From positions 45,337,517-45,401,516 of the forward strand of contig NC_081411.1 in assembly GCF_030272615.1 (NCBI RefSeq): DNA of 64,000 nucleotides, given 5' to 3'. The notes beneath the pieces were generated by a model. The model did not search any database and was not told where the DNA came from. It saw nothing but the letters and a program-made list of their open reading frames with translations. Numbering within the stretch: the first letter of the stretch is position 1; the number at the start of each line of letters is the position of its first letter. Source of the stretch: Cryptomeria japonica. Lineage: Eukaryota > Streptophyta > Pinopsida > Cupressales > Cupressaceae. A program made the position numbers and the translations under genes. Below are positions 24,282-33,831 of the stretch, piece after piece.

Positions 24282-24475
24282 AACTTGTAACACAACTCAA
24301 GTTATCAAAAACCATATCAAAACTTGTAACAAAACTCAAGTCTCCACAATCACATAAACTTGTAAAACAACTCAAGTTTCCCACCCATATCAGCTTGTAA
24401 CACAAATCAAGTTTCCAACCCATATCAACTTGTATCACAAATCAGGCTTCCCACATTGAACTTGAAACACGGTAC
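24282..24475. repeat. Degenerate repeat, about 35 bp, 6 copies
   Basis: ACTTGTAACACAACTCAAG-like units begin near 24282, 24321, 24357, 24391, 24427 and 24459. Each contains a small inverted repeat (CTTG...CAAG). They lie in the predicted intron of the antisense gene, just upstream of its acceptor. Confidence 0.6.
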
Positions 24476-24645
24476 GCAAACAAATCATATTTTGATCAAA
24501 ACACCACATTGATATCTATACATAACTTGAAAAAATCGCAAATCAAAACAAGTTATATCGACATTCATATTGGAAAAATCCATAAAATCATGACAGACAA
24601 ACACAACAAATTTACAAATCGGCTCATCTCGCAAAATTTTTCCAG

Positions 24646-25053
24646 ATGCGCTAAAATAGACTCCCGCTGCGCTAAACTTCACCCACACGCTAGGCTATTC
24701 ACCCTATGCGCTAATCTATTCACCCTATGCGCTAGACTGACTCTATGCGCTAAATCTTTCCCCCCATGCGCCACCTAACCTACCCTATGCACTAGACTGA
24801 CTCTACGCACTAATCTATACCTCCCAAGCGCTACCTGTTTGACCCTATGCACTAAACCCCCTTACCCATGCGAACCCCTGTGACCCCTATGCGCTACCCT
24901 ACTGACCCTACGCGCTACCCGACATTCGCCATGCACTATTTTGCGTCTATGCGCTACCCTATTTTATTTTCGATGCACCCCCTAAAATAAACTTGATGCG
25001 CTACTTCATTTTTTGTATGCGTTACTTTACGACTTTGACGCGCTAAAACGCTA
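24646..25053 (-). repeat. Motif array A3: inverted TAGCGCAT array (about 21 copies)
   Basis: Plus strand shows ATGCGCTA; word ends fall at 24653, 24674, 24692, 24713, 24734, 24752, 24773, 24794, 24812, 24833, 24854, 24875, 24896, 24917, 24938, 24956, 24980, 25003, 25024, 25045 and 25053. Steps are 21 or 18 with few exceptions. Read on the minus strand, the frame gives LAHRVSL/LAHRVNR heptads with three stops. The array lies between the predicted exons of the antisense gene. Confidence 0.85.
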
Positions 25054-25281
25054 AAATCGAGTTTTAAAAATAAAAAAATGACTAAAAATGACCAAATCAA
25101 AAATCAAAAGAGGGTCAAAAACGTTGACTTACTGGTGGTCCATACGTTGTAGGTCTCCGGTACCTCCAAACGCACTCGAAACGGTGTCTGGAATACGGAA
25201 TAGGCATTTTCTCTTCAGACCAAATTCTCTTTCTCCAAAGTCAACAAGGCACAAATGAATCAAATCAAAGCTCTTTTCTCC

Positions 25282-25289
25282 TTTTTATA
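25282..25289 (-). promoter_or_regulatory. Predicted TATA box of the antisense PMD gene
   Basis: Minus strand CTTATAAAAAGGAG. It lies 75 bp upstream of the predicted ATG at 25207, leaving room for a start site and a short 5' UTR. It is inside the element, about 360 bp before the 3' LTR. Confidence 0.55.
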
Positions 25290-25638
25290 AGAGGAAAATG
25301 AAGTTAGGGTTAGCCAAACGGACCTGTAATATGGTCGCAGTCTCCACTATACCTTGCACGCTATACATTATCGGGAGATGAATCAATTTATACACATTTT
25401 ACATCGACTTAATCCTACACATCTACACAACTCATCAAATCAAATCAAAATTTTCAAAAAATTGATTCATCTCCCAAGGGGGCATCACCATCAAAATATC
25501 AAATCTGGGGCATCACGCATTAAATCAAATCTGGGGCACAACTTGTAAATCAAAATAGCGACGCAAAAATTTCATTTGATCATAAATCATGATAACGCAT
25601 CATTTTCTTTGAAATAACATGTGCACACACATCACTTC

Positions 25639-25652
25639 AAAGAGGGGCAAAA
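25639..25652 (+). promoter_or_regulatory. E1 polypurine tract
   Basis: AAAGAGGGGCAAAA directly before the 3' LTR; start point of plus-strand DNA synthesis. Confidence 0.8.
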
Positions 25653-27139
25653 TGTAGATGTATAAAAATGACCATATTCCGAAATAAATATTTTATGTTC
25701 ATTTTTCTATTTAATTAAATCCAATTTAATTAAATTATCCACATTCCACTATTTAATTAAGTAAATTACTCGATTAAATTCACTATACCCATTTAATGAA
25801 TAAATCATTTTATTCAATTAAATTCCCCCTATCCACTTTTAATTAAATTCAAATTTAATTAAATAGTTATCCTAAATTGAATAAATCTAATTTATTTAAT
25901 TTCCCCAAATTGTAACCAAATTGAATGAAAATCATTTAATTCAATTAAATCATTATCTCTCCATCCACTTGCAAAATCCTACATCTCCCACTTGCCTTCC
26001 TAAACCCCTATCTAATCCCTTCTAGACTCTTCTAATCGCTTCTAATTAGCCTAACCCATCTTCTAAACTTTGTCACATCCCTAAGCAAGGGGAGGTCACT
26101 TCTCAAATCCACAAAGTCTTTGATAATCATTAAAGGCTTCAAGCCTCCAACCACTTAATTCCTCAAAGTTTTTGATAACCATTAAAGGCTTCAAACCTTC
26201 AACCACTTAATTCCCCAAAGTCCTCATAACCATTAATGGTTAACTCAAACCCTCTTACATGGTTAAATTATTTCTTTTAACTCAACCTTCATCCAACCCA
26301 AGGGTCTCATCAAGCATTTAATGCTTTGACCATGATTATCTCTTAATCATTTGCACAAAGGTTTATCCTTGGATTAACTCTTAATCCAGTGGGTAATCTT
26401 AATTTAGACTTGACCCTTACCTTCTAGATAACCATAAGGTCTTCTCAGGCATTTAATGTCTCCTACCCCTTCTCTCAACCCAACCCTATGTTGACACTTG
26501 TCACCATTTCATTGGTTCAAATTGCAAACATGGATCCCCAACTTTCAAACTCAACCCTTGATCAACTCTTTCAATCCTAACCATCCATTGCCCAGTTTTT
26601 GCTATAAATAGAGCTCTCATTCCTTAATTTTGATCATCCTCCAAATTTGTAGTATCACACTTATGCTCAAATACATTCAAGCTTTCATACATCATTTTTA
26701 TGCTCATCATTTTAGCCTCTTTGAAATCAGGAATTAGTCTAAATATGCATGTTTAGAGTATTTCTATTATCATTAGCTTAAATCATTAACTAATATAGTA
26801 TGCTAGGATAGTTTGTTTACTAACCTTGTCATCTTATAGTTAGTTTATTGCATTTCTAGAATCATGCATAGATTAGGATTCATCTCATATTAAAATCTAT
26901 CAAAGCATCCCTCGTTCTTGCATTTGCCATCCCGAAACCATTTTGCTCAGTGATCTGAGAGAAAAAACATTGGTTTGATGGACATTGTAAGATAGAGAAC
27001 CATGGGGCCCACCTTGGGAAGCTGAGTTATACTTCATGACTCCATAGCTTGCACCAAGAAGTCCTATGTGTGTGTGTGGACAAGTCTTTTAGAATATTTT
27101 CACATATTGAGTTCTATCGACCTGCTTTTCCCGCATACA
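25653..27139 (+). repeat. E1 3' LTR
   Basis: Pairs with 9061-10547 along its full length with no gaps. TATA box at 26603-26610. Ends CATACA directly before the CATTG target copy. Confidence 0.92.
26603..26610 (+). promoter_or_regulatory. TATA box of E1 3' LTR
   Basis: TATAAATA at the position equivalent to 10011-10018, kept although three bases within 20 bp upstream differ. Confidence 0.6.
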
Positions 27140-27144
27140 CATTG

Positions 27145-27400
27145 TATAAGACTATATTCAAAGTATGCAAGTTATACACCTAGACTAACAAGATGACATC
27201 ACCAGACTATAATATAAGACTTATTACTATAGTTCTAGAATCTTTACCAAACATCATACTATGTATTCTAGAGAATCCTTTAATGGTTCTTCACACAACT
27301 ACATTACAATTGAATGAGCACATAATTATAGGTCACCTTTCACCAATCTGTAGCACCACGTTGTATTACTCAAACAAAACAAACCACATCTAGACCAACA
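27145..27400 (-). repeat. E6 5' LTR, distal part
   Basis: Sequence between the E1 target duplication and the terminal ACCAACA at 27400, i.e. TGTTGGTCTAGATG on the minus strand. With 7605-9060 it completes a TG...CA LTR. Immediately beyond it a Copia RT remnant begins, which supports the boundary. Confidence 0.5.
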
Positions 27401-28948
27401 ATTTTGACATCAATGATAGCACAAACTTATATTTGTAACAAGGCCATGGATGAGGAAATATAAAAAATAAAAAATGAATAAAACATGGGAACTAACTTTC
27501 CTGCTGATAAACAAGTTATTAGTGTGAAGTGAGTCTATTTCACCAAAGGTAATGTGAAAAGAAGAGTATAGAAGCATAAGGAAATTTTGGCTATTTGGGG
27601 ATACAAACAATAGTTTGAGAAGAGATTACAATGATATGTACATGCTTTAATTGCAAGGATAGAAATTATTCATGTACTCTTAGCAGTAGTCCAACACAAG
27701 TGGAAGGTGTTTCAAATAGATGTGATGTCTTCCTTGTTGACAAAAGTGTTGAAACATAAAGTGTATATAAAGCAACCACCTAGTTATGAAATTCCTTGGC
27801 ATTAAAAAAATCTATTCATGGACAAAATCAAGCAACAAAGTCATAGTATCTAGAAGAATAGACTAATATTTATTGAGAAAAGGCTTTAGAAAACTAATGG
27901 TGAGCCAACTATATTCTTGAAGTCAAGTGATGGTTATATTTTGGTTGCTGGTTTGTATGTAAATATCTTAGTTTTTCATGAGAAATGATAATTTATTAAT
28001 TGTTGATATTACCGAGGCCTTCATAAGAGTGTTTAAGATAACGTATTTTAGTCCCTTAAGCTATTTTCTAGGCATATAAGTAAGTAAAATGAACCATGCC
28101 ATATTTATGTCTCAAAAATAACATGCGAAATATATTGAAAAGGTTAGAATACAAAAAAGATAACTCCCATGAACATCGATAACCATAGGTATAAAGTTAA
28201 GAAAGCAAGATTGCATCAATAGTGTGACTCCAACTATGTATATAATTCAATTAGAATTTCAATGTATTTGATAGTAATTAGGCCTAATATAATGCATGTA
28301 GTAAATTTGATTTTTAGATTTATGGAGAGTCCAACAAACACACATTGGCAAGTAGCTAAGAGAATCCTAAGGTATGTGAATGGCACCAAGGTGCATGGTA
28401 TCTTGTATACAACAATGAATAAGTTTGGGATACTTGGATATACACATAGTGATTGGGTAGAAAGTATAGATGATAGGAAAAGCACATCAAGATATATTCC
28501 ACTTAGGATTGAGAGCTATTTCATGAGATTCTAACAAACAACATAGAGTTTCACTTTCCATAACTAAGGCTAAGTATATAACATCAAATGCAACAATTCA
28601 AGTTATTTGGATAATGATAATTTTAGGTAATTTGAAGGAAGAACAAGATAATGGTACTCATATATTTTGTGACAATGTATCCTCAATAGCTTTGACAAAG
28701 AATCTAATTTGTCCAGCACATTGAGATATAATTCTTTCATGGACATAACAAGAATATTGAGATATCATTTCATAAGGGAGCTGGTCAAAAATAGTGAAAT
28801 CAAGGTTAAGTAAGGTAGCTCTTAGCAGAAAATTCTAGATATTTTTACAAAGACACTTACTAGAGAGTTTGAACACCTAAAAATTAGTTTGTGAATCATG
28901 GATATAGTTGCAAATTTAGAACGAAACATGTCTAGAATTAAGGGAGAA
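27401..28948 (+). pseudogene. pol: E8: decayed Ty1/Copia pol fragment (RT and RNase H)
   Basis: From 27430 the broken translation follows Copia RT from its N-terminus: AMDEEI, then the VKWVY-like, KWKVFQIDVMSSLLTKVL and VYIKQPPSYE region (about 27690-27800), then EPTIFLKSSDGYILVAGLYVNILVF (the YVDD box reads YVNI, about 27905-27990). RNase H is clearest at 28262-28530 (RPNIMHVVNLIFRFMESP, HWQVAKRILRYVNGT, GYTHSDWVESIDDRKSTS). Stops and frame changes are frequent; this is one of the oldest layers. The 5' part is missing because E6 is inserted exactly at 27400. A purine run AAGGGAGA (28940-28947) marks the probable end of the internal region. Confidence 0.7.
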
Positions 28949-29327
28949 TTTTGGAATTCAATTCTTTTGATCTAGTTAGACATCTACTTATCTAAGAGGA
29001 GTCATTGAATATCTTCTTGAGATCTATAGAAATTTATTCATTGGTAGTGAACTAAATTATAATAGGTAAATTTTTTAATCTGAAATTTAGCAAGGGAATG
29101 TCTGAGTTAAAAATAGTAAAAAGAGAACAACAATTAGTTTGAGTTTTCAGAGTAGCAATTGAGCTTGGTGAGTAGAGAAAAGACGAAAGGAATGTTGCAA
29201 TAACAATAGAGTTTGTGAATGTGGACAAAAGAACAAAAAATGTAGCAACAAGTATCTCTAGATGAATAGCGAAGAAAATGGAAATCAGTGAAGTTCTAGA
29301 CAGTTGCAAAAAGTTCAAGATGTCGCT
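28949..29327 (+). repeat. Probable 3' LTR remnant of E8, cut by E2
   Basis: Sequence after the purine tract begins TTTTGGAATTC (TG mutated), the common TGTTGGAATTC start of some Copia LTRs. It has no gene. It would continue at 35786 beyond E2 and its TCGCT duplication. No second copy is available, so this is tentative. Confidence 0.35.
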
Positions 29328-30196
29328 TGATCTGATTAGGATCTATGACAATTATAGACAAATGCTTAACAATATTACACAAGTTAATTCAAAGCTTTAA
29401 ACTAAGCGAATTAACATAATAATACTTAAATGAACAAAGCATAATAAAGGTAATGAACTGAAAGAAAGAGAGTAGAAAGATAGAAGACAAAACACAATTG
29501 ATAACGGAGTTCGTCCACAGGTTAGACTACGTCTCCAGGTCCTGCTCCAATAGAGGGACCGATCCGATTAGCTCCAAAATCAATTACAAGTGTTACAAGA
29601 TATTCCCTTCAAGCACAATGGCAACATTATTATCCAATGTGCAGGAATAATGAACAAATCTTCAAGCTCATAATCTCCTTCTCATCACCTGGATGCTTAT
29701 CAAAAGCCTAATACCCCTTTTTATACATGAAATTAGCCAAAAAAAGGCTATAACCACTAATTACAAAGATAATCCCTTTCAACTAATTGAATCTTCATAA
29801 TAAACCCTTTACTGTTTTATGGATTTGATTTCACTCCATAAATATTGGTTGTTTTAACCATATACCCTTATTTAACTAAGGATAGGCAGATCGAGTATTG
29901 GTTAAATTAATATTACCCCAAAAATATCTCAAGCGCTATAAATAGCGCAACGGTTATGTAATATTTTGGGAGGGCGATGGTCAAGGTTCAACCCCCGTCG
30001 GCCTCCATTCTCTCTTTGGGCAGTTTGTTATTAGCTAAAAGAAACTTCTTTCTAAATAATAGTAAATTGCATGTGTGGTGTAGCGGCAAAGGTGGACGGT
30101 TTAGCTATGGAGATCATGGGTTTGAATCTATACTTGGAAACTTTTTGGTAACTGTTGTAACATTATTTTTGGTGGAAAGCATATCCACCTGGATCA
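29328..30196 (-). repeat. E2 3' LTR (left)
   Basis: 869 bp, TGATCTGATTAGG...CCTGGATCA on the plus strand. A minus-strand TATA box, GTATAAAAAGG, lies at about 29718-29725. The part nearest pol carries two tRNA-like modules (29943-30129). Confidence 0.9.
29943..30129 (+). ncRNA. Two tRNA-like (Pol III box A/B) modules inside the E2 LTR
   Basis: Module 1: box A TAGCGCAACGG (29943-29953) and box B GGTTCAACCCC (29985-29995), 31 bases between them. Module 2: box A TGGTGTAGCGG (30076-30086) and box B GGTTTGAATCT (30119-30129), 32 bases between. Both spacings fit a tRNA-type internal promoter. They read opposite to E2. The right LTR has module 1 (35531-35583) and only box A of module 2. They probably derive from a dimeric SINE captured by the LTR before E2 inserted; they are not functional tRNA genes, as no full cloverleaf is evident. 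Confidence 0.5.
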
Positions 30197-30210
30197 ATCC
30201 TCCCCATTGG
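30197..30210 (-). promoter_or_regulatory. E2 polypurine tract
   Basis: Minus strand CCAATGGGGAGGAT, touching the 3' LTR. Confidence 0.7.
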
Positions 30211-30237
30211 AGAGCTTTTGGACCTCGAAAATCTTGA

Positions 30238-31524
30238 TTACTTAGTAAGTAGGTGAGGGTATAGTTCCCTCACCTTTCCAATCTCCATCCATCTTGCTTT
30301 ACCAGGGTGCATCCCTTTACGTCCCACTTTGAGGTATTCAACACCACCTCTTTTAGAAGATCTGACATTTTTGTCGAGGATGACATCCTCTTGTAACACA
30401 TTCATGTATTCAGGTGCTAGATCATCAACAGAAGGAATTTGAATAGTAGCCTCTTCCTCAAATATAATTGGAGGCTCATACAACTTCAGATTTTCTACAT
30501 TTACAACTGAGTAAATTTGCATATATGGAGGAAGATTAAGGCGAAAGGCATTGGTACCAATCTTTTCCAAGATCTCAAAGGGACCATATCTGATAGGTTT
30601 AAGCTTCTTACCTTCACCTTCCATCCTTTCCTTGCTGATATGTAACCAAACACGGTCACCAACCTGAAAATGATGATCTATGCGATGCTTGTCATGGCAA
30701 GCCTTGTATTTTGCTTGGCTCTGCTCCAACTATGCTTCTACTACCTGATGGATTGCTTGGACCTTCTGGATGAACTTTAAAGCCCTTTCTGCATCATGGT
30801 GTCCATCTATAACATCGTCCTTTCCAAAAGCAAAGTCCATTGGTGTCTTTGGCAAATAGTCGAAGCAAGTCTCAAAAGGAGACCTCTTTGTAGAAGAATG
30901 TGCTGCATGGTTGTAAGAATGTTGCACATAATGAAGATTCTCATCCCACAACTTACGATGCTTGCTACAGTAACCTCTAAGCAGATGAACAACTGTCCTG
31001 TTGACTACCTCTGTCTGTCCGTCAGTCTGCGGATGGAAGGTTGTACTCTTCTTCAGCTTGGTGTCCATGAGTCCCCACAAAGATGTCCAAAATTCCCCTA
31101 AGAATCGGGAATCTCGATCCGATACAATAGAAGTAGGTAACCCAAAATGAACCCATACAAATTGGAAGTACATATGAGCTGTTAGTTCAGTAGTGACCTG
31201 TTTCTTACAAGGCATTAGAATACACATTTTGCTGAATCGATCAACAACAACATACAAATAATCATGTCCCTTCCTAGACATAGGTAAACCTCCCACAAAG
31301 TCCATAGACACACTTTCCCATGGACGAGATGGTACAGGTAATGGTGTGTACAAACCCAATTTCCTATTACTTGGTTTACTAGTTGCACACATTACACATC
31401 CCTTTATATACTTTGTAACAGTTTCTTGCATACGAGGCCAGTAACAATACTTTTGTAATTGAACCAATGTTTTACTTACCCCGAAATGTCCTGCAATCAA
31501 AGAGGTATGTGCTTCTCGAATCAC
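30238..31524 (-). pseudogene. pol: E2 integrase with chromodomain-like C-terminus
   Basis: Zinc finger H-H-C-C: AHTSLIAGHFG, then CVMCATSKP. Core: MDFVGGLP (Asp), VSDRDSRF (Asp), QTDGQTEVVNR (Glu), all present. The GPY-like part (KPIRYGPFEILEKIG, LNLPPYM) is followed by GGVEYLKVGRKGMHPGKARW, which resembles a degenerate chromodomain (YLVKWKG motif damaged). That would mark E2 as a chromovirus, a group whose chromodomain guides insertion into heterochromatin. One in-frame TAG at 30730-30732 and another at 31525-31527 separate blocks; the natural stop is TAA 30240-30238. Confidence 0.85.
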
Positions 31525-33109
31525 CTATGCCTGCTCATCTTTAGGAATACACAATTTACCCAAGTGGTACAACAAGTTATCCTGCACATAGTAATCTTTT
31601 TCTTCTACATGTTTACCCTGGATTAGAGCTGCATATATGTCCTTAAAGTTCTCATCATTAGCATATTGTTCCTGAAAACTTTCATGAACCATGGAACTAT
31701 TTTTAAGGATTATCAAAGCATTCTTAATTGGAGGCCTAGAGAGCATATCTGCTACTTTGTTATGGCCACCTTTCTTATACTTAATCACCAAATGAAACTG
31801 TTGAAGAGAACCCATCCACCTAAAATGCCTACTTTGTTGCAGTTTAGACTGTGAGTGCAAATACTGAAGTGGCTGATGATCAGTGTGGATTACAGTTTCT
31901 TTGCCCATTAAGTAGTGTTTCCATTTCTTAACACTCTGAACTAAAGCATAAAGTTCCTTATCATAAGTGGGATAGTTACTTACTGCTCCCGAAAAAGTTT
32001 CAGAGTGGTAGTAGACTGGTTTACCTCCTTGCATGAGTACAACTCCCATGGCAAACCCGCTAGCATCTGTCTCAATCTCAAATGGTTGATGTAAATCTGG
32101 TAAAGCCAGAACTGGTGTGGTGCTCAACTTTTCCTTCAAAGTGTCAAAAGCCTTCTGTTGTGGACCTCCCCACTGAAAAGTTGCCTTCGTACTAGTCAAT
32201 GTGTGCAATGATGAAGCAATAAAAGAGAAGTTTGCAATGAACTTCCTCCAGTACTGAACTGCACCTAAAAAACTCCTGACTTCTGTGACTGTACTTGGCT
32301 TAGGCCATTTTAAAATACAATCGACCTTCGCAAGGTCTACTTTTAGTTGACCATTCCCTATGACATAGCCTAGGTACACTAAGGATGTCTTAGCAAACTT
32401 GCATTTAGACATCTTTACAAAAAGTTTTTCTTTCCTTAATACATCAAGGACTTTTTTAACATGAATTACATGATCTTCCCAAGACTTGCTGAATACAAGA
32501 ATATCATCTAGGTAGACTATGACAAAATCATCAATAAAAGGATGAAAGACATCATTCATGACTCTCATGAATGTAGCTAGTGCATTACAAACCCTGAAGG
32601 GCATAACCAACCACTCGTAAAGTCCTTGTTTAGTCTTAAAAGCAGTTTTCCAAATATCATTTTCGGCAATTTGTATCTGATGATATCCACTACACAAGTC
32701 TAACTTAGTGAAATAAATTGCATGTTTCAACTGATCAAGTAAATCATCAATTCTAGGAAGAGGGTACCTGTTCTTTACCGTTTATCTTGTTCAAAGCCTT
32801 GTAATCGATGCACATTCTCCAAGTCCCATCTTTCTTTGGAACCAACACAATAGGAGAACCGCAAGGAGATGTGCTAGGATGAATAACTCCTTTCTCAACC
32901 AACTCTTGAACCTGCTTTTTGATCTCTTCATTTTGCAAGACTGATAACCAGTACATGCCAATGTTTGGAAGTGGCACATCGTGCTGCAACTAGATCTCAT
33001 GTTGTATCTCTCTCTTAGGAGGCAATCCTTTTGGTTCCTGAAACAAGTCATCGTAAGCGGAAACAACTTTGACCATTTCAGCCTTATGTTTAGGATCACA
33101 TCCTTTAAA
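31525..33109 (-). pseudogene. pol: E2 reverse transcriptase and RNase H
   Basis: RT: GVIHPSTSPCGSPIVLVPKKDG, then MCIDYKALNK, FTKLDLCSGYHQI, LVMPFRVCNA (usual FGL/NAP altered) and catalytic YLDDILVFS near 32510. RNase H: FEIETDASGFAMG, AVSNYPTYDKELYALVQ, IHTDHQPL and the VADMLSRP end, all near consensus. The first about 330 bp (33109-32785) are one frame off the rest. The shift back at about 32785 is an extra A in an ATAAAC run, and the two shifts compensate. From 32730 to 31528 the frame is open for 401 codons. Confidence 0.85.
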
Positions 33110-33831
33110 TGCCTCAGATGTTTCTTCCTCTTGGCTTTTACAAGCATTAATACAAAGTTCTTACTAGAGTTGACTAACCTTTTCATCTGACCAACATTAA
33201 CTAGTGCAAGATTAGTCTTTACCTTATGTGCCCGTACAATGTATTCAACCTTATCTTTGAAAAGATGGTATTTGTTCTCCCCTCTATAGAAGATAGCCTG
33301 TCGATCATACAAATAGGGACTCCCAAGTACAAGACCACAAATATCTAAAGGGACTACATCAGCTTCTACCTCATCTACAAAGTTTGCTGTGATAGCAAAT
33401 CTTATCTTACATTGTTTAGTTACTTGCAATTGTGCATCATTGCAAACCCATTCCAGAGGGTATGGTTTCGGATGAGGTGTTGTAGTCAAGTTAAGCTTTT
33501 TAACAATTTCTTCAGATATCAAGTTAACTTGAGAACCCATATCAAATAATGTATCAACTTTAGTATGTTTGATAACAACTCGAATATGAAATAATTCATT
33601 CCTTTGCTTATCATTCTTAGGAGTAGAATCTTTACTTGTACTTGCACTTATATTAGAAGAACTTGTAGCTGATGAGAGAGATCTACCTTTTTCTTTACCT
33701 TGGATTCCGGCAGCAACGATCTTTGTCTCATCTCCAGAGTCAGATCCAAGATCCTGTTGAACTATAGTAGCAGTCTTTTGTTTGTCTTTGTTTCCACTAT
33801 ATCTCTTTGGCCTCTTTTCAGGGTGCAGCTT
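33110..33831 (-). pseudogene. pol: E2 protease region
   Basis: The active-site loop reads LFDMGSQVNLIS at about 33550-33515, i.e. DSGS changed to DMGS, followed by the VPLDICGLVLGSPYL segment (the ILG-type fold end). In frame with gag. The Met in place of Ser/Thr next to the catalytic Asp suggests lost activity. Confidence 0.7.

Larger units (their letters stand above)
22209..25207 (-). pseudogene. Antisense plant mobile domain (PMD) gene in E1, two predicted exons
   Basis: Minus strand. Predicted exon 1: ATG at 25207 to 25133 (25 codons, MPIPYSRHRFECVWRYRR...), then donor GTAAGT (25132-25127). Acceptor TTTGTTTTGCTTATTGATAG ends at 24152, and exon 2 starts at 24151 in matching phase. Exon 2 has PMD hallmarks: LDIIERCGLTSLLDMP, LAERWHSDTNTFHF, EMTVTPEDCYRILWIP, then WGSAMLAHLYRGLHEV, LVVQHKLGKLEHWRRVL and the closing RQFGRQQGIP; then an acidic Asp/Glu run (about 22930-22985), Arg/Gly-rich and coiled-coil tail ending near 22209. 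Stops at 23647, 23530, 23174, 22754, 22628, 22556, 22427, 22373, 22307 and one frameshift near 23263 kill it. PMD proteins (MAIN/MAIL1 in plants) act in silencing and meristem maintenance; transposon copies are known. Confidence 0.75.
9061..27139 (+). mobile_element. E1: complete Tat-type Ty3/Gypsy retrotransposon, 18,079 bp
   Basis: Two 1487-bp LTRs (9061-10547, 25653-27139) are flanked by the 5-bp direct repeat CATTG (9056-9060, 27140-27144). Order inside: primer site, two arrays of a 21-bp-spaced motif, a small upstream ORF, gag, protease, G-patch, RT, RNase H, a second archaeal-type RNase H, integrase, a minisatellite, an antisense PMD gene, an inverted third motif array, polypurine tract. 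The second RNase H after the first is the hallmark of the Tat lineage. I count about 41 substitutions (about 2.8%) and no gap between LTRs, so the insertion is fairly recent. Gag-pol nevertheless has over twenty in-frame stops and one frameshift, so it probably moved with helper proteins or decayed through cytosine deamination. Confidence 0.9.
2691..27400 (-). mobile_element. E6: old non-autonomous LTR element, interrupted by E7, an LTR and E1
   Basis: The minus-strand 5' LTR runs from 27400 down to 7605 but is split by E1 (9061-27139). Joined around that insertion and its CATTG duplication it is about 1.7 kb, begins TGTTGG and ends AACA. Next come an initiator-Met-like primer site (7590-7603), a coiled-coil/zinc-knuckle gag remnant split by a Copia-type LTR (5279-6768), and an unrecognised ORF (2779-4372). 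No RT, integrase or RNase H is readable. The 3' LTR is outside the window because E7 interrupts the left side. On the right, sequence at 27401 continues directly into a decayed Copia pol, so E6 was inserted into E8. Layout matches E3. Confidence 0.55.

Noticed and set aside
28234-28485. Minus-strand 83-codon frame
   Set aside because: Mirror of the Copia RNase H remnant on the plus strand.
30076-30129. Functional tRNA gene
   Set aside because: Box A/B present, but I could not build a full cloverleaf with acceptor stem and anticodon arm.
29977-30237. 86-codon plus-strand frame in the E2 LTR
   Set aside because: It overlaps the tRNA-like modules and the LTR edge and is not open in the other LTR.
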